NCBI RefSeq assembly: GCF_000715075.1
Contig: NC_134103.1
Location: forward strand, 57,938,230-58,002,229
Direction: 5' to 3'
DNA: 64,000 nt
Source of the DNA: Nicotiana tabacum
Taxonomy: Eukaryota; Streptophyta; Magnoliopsida; Solanales; Solanaceae
Shown: piece after piece, positions 59,441 through 64,000 of the stretch
Numbering within the stretch: position 1 is the stretch's first letter
Layout of the letters: each line of letters starts with the position of its first letter
Notes under the pieces: generated by a model
What the model saw: only the letters and a program-made list of their open reading frames with translations
The model's database searches: none
What the model was told of the DNA's origin: nothing
Made by a program: the position numbers and the translations under genes

Positions 59441-60673
59441 ATTTTGGCAGGACGAGCGGCAATCTCTCTAAATGTGACCCCGCAAACCACACCCATAGCA
59501 TACTAGTCGGTCCATGAAACAGGACCCAAAGTGCATCCTCCCACACTTAGGGCATGGAAGCCTCCGTTGCTGAAACCTTCTGTTGGGACGACCCTACTGG
59601 TGGGGTCCCCTGTTGCCCTGACTGGGTCTAGATGACTGAGCACCCATTGAAGACTGGGCGAATGATTGGGATGGTCATGATGACGCTCCCCTGAATGCTG
59701 ACCTGCCACCACCACCACCGGAAGAACCACCAAAGTTGCCCACGGACCGGGCCTTGCTACTACTCTGACGCTCTATTCTATTCTTCAATTTGCGAGTCTC
59801 TGTGGCTTCAGCAAATGCCACCATCTTATCATAGTTCATATCGGAATTCAATGCAGCTGTAGAGGCCCCATTGATAACCAAAGGGCTAAGGCCCTGTACA
59901 AACCGGCGCACTCTAGCCTCCAAAGTGGGCAACATCTGAATAGCATACTTGGACAGGCACGCAAACTCCATATGGTACTCCCACACATTCATACTACCCT
60001 GCTTCAGGCTTTCAAACTCAGCAGCACGAGCTGCTTTAGTTTCGGTAGGCAAGAAATGATCCATAAAGGCATCTATGAACTCACCCCACCTTGCTGGAGG
60101 GCTTCCCTCCTTACGGGATTCCTCCCACAACTCAAACCAAGAATAGGCCACCCCTTTCAGGCGGTAGGAGGCCAACTCTACTCCCTCCGCCTCTGTAGCA
60201 TGCATAACCCGGAGAGTTTTGTGCGTCTCATCAATGAAGTCCTGGGGGTCCTCCTCGGGATCAGTACTCGTAAATACTGAAGGATCTAATTGAAGAAACT
60301 TGTTCACCCTGGAACTAGAAGATTCCCCTGGATAACTGGAAGAAGTAGGCCCAACACTCGATCTCTAGGCCTGAGAAGCCACTAAATGTGTCAACATTTG
60401 TATGGCTCCCCTAATATCAATATCAGACACACCAGAATCGGAAGCTGGGGCTGGAGGTGGAACTGGAATATCAGTTGGAGTAACTATTGCACCTTTTGTA
60501 GGTGTAGGGACAGGTGCGGTATGATCAGTTGTAGTAGAGTCAGGCAGTGTAGTAACTGGAGGAATATTCTCACTCCTCGGGTGCTCACCCGCATCATCAA
60601 TTATAGGGTCAACTGTCACTCATAGGGTGACATTGGCTCTTTGGCTAGTTCTTGCCTTCTTCTTAGGTGCCAT
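59441..60673 (-). pseudogene. gag of C, broken
   Basis: Starts at ATG 60671-60673 (MAPKKKARTSQ), about 200 bases after the PBS. The capsid core lies at about 60310-59800 (DPEEDPQDFIDETHKTLRVM, AYSWFELWEE, WGEFIDAFMDHFLP, FVQGLSPLV), followed by a Gly-rich stretch. Near 59545-59460 are two Cys pairs: CPKCG, then the knuckle CYGCGLRGHI-stop-RDC, with a TAG (59469-59471) inside. Other stops: TGA at codon 18 (60620-60622), TAG at 60365-60367, TGA at 59675-59677. Gag and pol share one frame, as is usual for this lineage. Confidence 0.9.
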
Positions 60674-60871
60674 GTACTGAAAATTAGAGCAACGCAGGAG
60701 TTAAAGGAGGAACAATCTTACAACCAGCTTTATCGCGCGATCAAGAACATGAAAGAAGGGAATTATTACTAAATGCCCAAGTAGCATCCTAACTATAGAT
60801 TTGGTCAACAACACACCGATAATAAGGACTCTACTAGACACGGCTCCGAGACATTCTAGGATACTTTAAAA

Positions 60872-60889
60872 CCTTAGGCTCTGATACCA
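60872..60889 (-). promoter_or_regulatory. Primer-binding site of element C (tRNA-iMet)
   Basis: The minus strand reads TGGTATCAGAGCCTAAGG near the LTR end at 60894, fully matching the tRNA-iMet type core. The leader 60674-60871 has no other feature I can name. Confidence 0.9.
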
Positions 60890-60893
60890 AGTT

Positions 60894-63343
60894 TGTCACG
60901 CCCCAAAATCGAGGAGCGCGACTGGCGCTCAACCGAGTGAACCAGAACGAGCAAGCCTATTAGATTCCTTCTACACAAACTCATTTATGAATAAAGAGAA
61001 TATATGTTTTCCTTAATTAAACAATAAAGTGGTCATGTCTGAAATTACTAATTTCTTACCATAAGTTTTACCATTTTTAAAGTCTCAAATGGACAAGTAA
61101 TACAACCACAACATAGCATAGTTTGTCCTTCCCAGTACCAATACACAACCCATACTATGTCTCCAGAGACTCTATAGATAAAGAAGAGTACAATGATAAT
61201 GGCGGCAATAAGGCCCCGGCTATACCTCAACCATAATACATAAAGATCAAAAGATACATGAACCCGGGATGAAGTGGGGCTCACCAAGTCAGCTGGAAAG
61301 AAGGTGACTGCTATCACTGATCAATGTCTCCTATTGTGGAATCACCTGCATCCATTTAAAGATGCAGCGCCCCGGCAAAAGGGGCATTAGTACCGTTGAA
61401 TAGTACTAATATGAAAACTAAACACCAATTTAAGAATTTAGAAATACAAAATAATTATGATAAACTAGTGCGGCAATAGAATAATATAGATAACTGTCTC
61501 AACCATAGCAAGCTTATTAAAAGCTATCAACAACATTTATAGGATTTAAGATGAGATCCTATATAACCATCTTCACACAAAGTGGCCCCGCTGCCTCACC
61601 TGATGTATGCAGGTGGAGGTGTAAGTATAATACCACAACTCTAATCAAGGGGCCCTACTGCCTCACCTCAATGTATGCGGGTGGATGCATAACCACAGTA
61701 CCAAGAACCTACACAAAGCGGCTATGCCGCCTCACCCCAATGTATGCGGGTGGAAATGTATCAACGATACCAATACCAACACAAAGCAATCATGCCTGCT
61801 CACCCCAATGTATGCGGGTGGTGGTGGCACGATAATACCAAAACCATACACAAAGCGGTCGTACCGCCTCACCCCAATGTAAGAGGGTGGAGGTGTAGTC
61901 CCACAATATCATAATCCCTACACAAAGCGGTCATGCCGTCTCACCCAAATATATATGCGGGTGAAATTGTATCACAATCACAATCTCTATACCATAATCC
62001 CCACACAAAGCGGTTATGCCGCCTCACCCCAATGTATGTGGGTGGAGGTGTATCACAATCACAATCTCTACAAAACTTGGCATAATACCTTTCAAATAAA
62101 TCACGACTAGAAATTATAACATATGGATACGTAATCCATAGTTTGGGACACATCCTCAATTTATAATGCAATATAACAAGAGCATTTGAAATAGGAATTG
62201 AACATATATCTTCATCATAAAACTTATCGGAATACTCAATTTATAATCAATATCTCGGAACTTACAAGGATAACAAGAAACCCAGTTCTTAAAGAAGAGT
62301 TTGGCCAATATACTTCAATTGAGCTTCCTTAAACTCTAAAACGTTCCGGAATTCTTAGCAACTTCAATCTATTTTAGAAATATAACAAATTGAACCACAA
62401 TTAGGAAGATGATTATGGTTCTAGCTCATTTGAGCATTTTATCAAATACTAGGCGTGCATTAAGGTTCAAGGTCCTTTTATGGAGGATTCCATCATCCCA
62501 CAACCCAACCTTTACCATTTTTAGCTCAACAATCTTTCTACACCCTTTGATAACACATGCATGTAAAATAACCAACCCTCTTGCCCATAAATTATCTTGC
62601 TTATTATCCATTTCCACACAAAATTTGAAATTGAGGGTTAGGGTGTAGAATCTTACCTCTATGATGAAGACTTAGTGAGTTTCCCTTCTTAATCTTCCAA
62701 ATCTTGAGCAAGAATTGAAGAACAATTATTGAAGAATCACCTTCTCACTCTAGGGCACCCTCTCTCACTCTAAAATGTTAGATAATAGCTCAAAAATGAA
62801 CCAAATCGTGTATTTAACGAAATAGGATCGGGTTTTAAAAACTCAAAAATGGCGCTCCGGAACAAGGTATGTGATTGCATATGCGATCGCATAACCGATA
62901 TGTGGGCCGCATATCGGTCGCATATTTGGTTACAAAATAGCCAAAAGAATTTCCTTTGTATGCGGCCACTATGCGTTCTGCATAACTGTTATGCGGTCGC
63001 ATAATGCACCGTATAATAGTTATGTGGTCGCATAGTCGACCGCATAGTTGCTTCCAACTGACCCAATCAACCGCCTCACTCTGCGGCCATTATACGGTCC
63101 ACAGAGTGGTTCTGCGATCGCATAATGGACCGCAAAAATGCACTTTTCCACTGAAAATTTTCCTTTACTTTTCGGTGCATTGTTCAACCCAAAAAGTCCG
63201 AGCCGCGGCTCGCAATTTCGCCACGAAGAATTTCTACAATCCTCAAACACGTAAGCCTAGTCCGGCACCATGAAACATTATTTTCTTTGCAAATTTTACC
63301 AGGCCCTATACTTAAGTACTTTGAAATTTTTTGGGGTGTTACA
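60894..63343 (-). repeat. 5' LTR of element C
   Basis: Edges TGTCACGCCCC and GGGGTGTTACA, 2,450 bases. It aligns with the 3' LTR along its whole length. The main difference is 64 extra bases at 63205-63268, absent at the matching place near 55430. Array at 61575-62055; block of TGCGGTCGCATA words at 62865-63135. Confidence 0.93.
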
Positions 63344-64000
63344 GCTAGTTTGAGGCTGAGCAGATGGGTTATCTCCTGCGGGATGTTCTGAGGTTGTGTG
63401 ATCCCTGTGCTGTTTATGTGGAGAGTTTTTCTTCTACTAGTGGGGTGTGTATGTGCTTCAATTTGAGTTTGGACCGATTAAAGAAGTTTGCATGACTGTC
63501 ACAAGGATGGATGTGCGCTTAGTGGGTGATATGAGGTATTTTATGATTTGTACTACATGAGTTTGTGAAGGATTCAGTTGAATTACAATATGATATCATG
63601 ACAACTATGGAGTAAGGGTATTGTGGATTACTGGATATTATGTTTTGTGGCTTCGAGCCAAGTGGGGGAGTCTACTATCGACGATCAGATTGCATGGTTA
63701 TGTGTTGTATTGGTTTCGGTCTGAGGCATATTTGAGGATCATTTATGACTTGCAGAGGTTGGTTTTGAGGATGACTTGAGCAAGGAAATTTCTGGATGCA
63801 TAATGTGTTACACTTTATGGATATTTGGAAATCTTGAGTAATTCAGGTTTACTACTTGTGGTGGATCTAATGTGTTAAGAAAAGGGGGTCACTCGGTTGC
63901 GTTAAGGTGGGGTTAATTCTTTAAGGGCTGGTTTACTAATGGAGAAAAAGTCATTCGGCTCGTTTATGTGGTGCATTGGAGATCAGAACATAGTGGATGA
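63344..64000 (+). other. Internal region of element F, second part
   Basis: Begins with the second GCTAG and continues F in register with B: AGGCTGAGCAGATGGGTTAT parallels about 24391-24412, and TGGATGCATAATGTGTTACA parallels about 24826. No coding motif. The element continues beyond the window. Confidence 0.82.

Larger units (their letters stand above)
53150..63343 (-). mobile_element. Element C: full-length Tekay/Del-type chromovirus (10.2 kb)
   Basis: LTRs 53150-55502 (3') and 60894-63343 (5'), exact duplications GCTAG (53145-53149 and 63344-63348), PBS, polypurine tract, and a single-frame gag-pol of about 4.8 kb on the minus strand. Domain order is gag, protease, RT, RNase H, integrase, chromodomain-like C-terminus, as in chromoviruses. 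Eleven in-frame stops and one frameshift make it non-autonomous now. It inserted into element F. In about 250 aligned bases of the LTR tips I count roughly 11 differences. Confidence 0.95.
49479..64000 (+). mobile_element. Element F: non-autonomous LTR retrotransposon, split by C, running off the right edge
   Basis: 5' LTR 49479-52455, PBS at 52459, internal 52477-53149, then chromovirus C, then internal again from 63344. The internal parts align in order with B (24340 onward). The 3' LTR is outside the window, so the duplication (left flank GATCC) cannot be checked. Confidence 0.85.

Overview
This window is transposon-dense plant nuclear DNA, most likely from a Solanaceae genome such as Nicotiana. 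The reasons are: Tekay/Del-type chromovirus LTRs beginning TGTAACGACCC, an Ogre-type LTR whose primer-binding site is of the tRNA-Arg kind, the 3' end of a TS-like (tobacco-type) SINE, and a fragment of plant mitochondrial 26S rRNA. I find no intact host gene and no intact transposon gene. Almost every base belongs to nested LTR retrotransposons, and the nesting can be read from matching 5-bp target-site duplications (TSDs). Family names rest on recognition of sequence, not on a database search.

Layout, left to right. (1) 1-4547: 5' part of a Tekay-type element 'G' on the minus strand: broken gag, leader and a 3'-anchored piece of its 5' LTR. (2) 4548-31480: an Ogre-type remnant on the minus strand. 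A scrap of ORF1, its leader and PBS, and one LTR are left. The LTR is stretched over 16.8 kb by later insertions. Into this remnant went element A (4801-13904, TSD ATTAA), a partial solo LTR S1 (about 16865-18857) and element B (20262-30733, TSD ACTAT). (3) 31481-47190: element E (minus strand). Its 3' LTR was split by deletion derivative D (31662-35323, TSD TGGCA), and its internal part by solo LTR S2 (40503-42411, TSD TCTAT). Its 5' LTR is cut off at about 47190, near a mitochondrial rRNA insert (47240-47623). (4) 47625-49478: an old LTR scrap and a 1.3-kb stretch I cannot assign. (5) 49479-64000: element F (plus strand, runs off the right edge), whose internal region was split by chromovirus C (53150-63343, TSD GCTAG).

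C is the only element with a recognisable full gag-protease-RT-RNase H-integrase-chromodomain order, in one frame on the minus strand. It has eleven in-frame stops, one frameshift, and a Val where the protease active-site Asp belongs. A, B, E and F have long LTRs (2.8-3.4 kb) and an alignable internal region of 3-4 kb with PBS and polypurine tract but no coding capacity. They look like one non-autonomous, LARD-like family that would need proteins from coding relatives such as G, D or C.

The most interesting signals are shared cis structures: a hairpin with AGGA loop just before the polypurine tract whose stem covaries between families, a second hairpin in the R/U5 part of the LTRs, and CpG-rich short-motif arrays directly upstream of the presumed TATA box in several LTR families. 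In F the promoter segment is inverted inside its own LTR.
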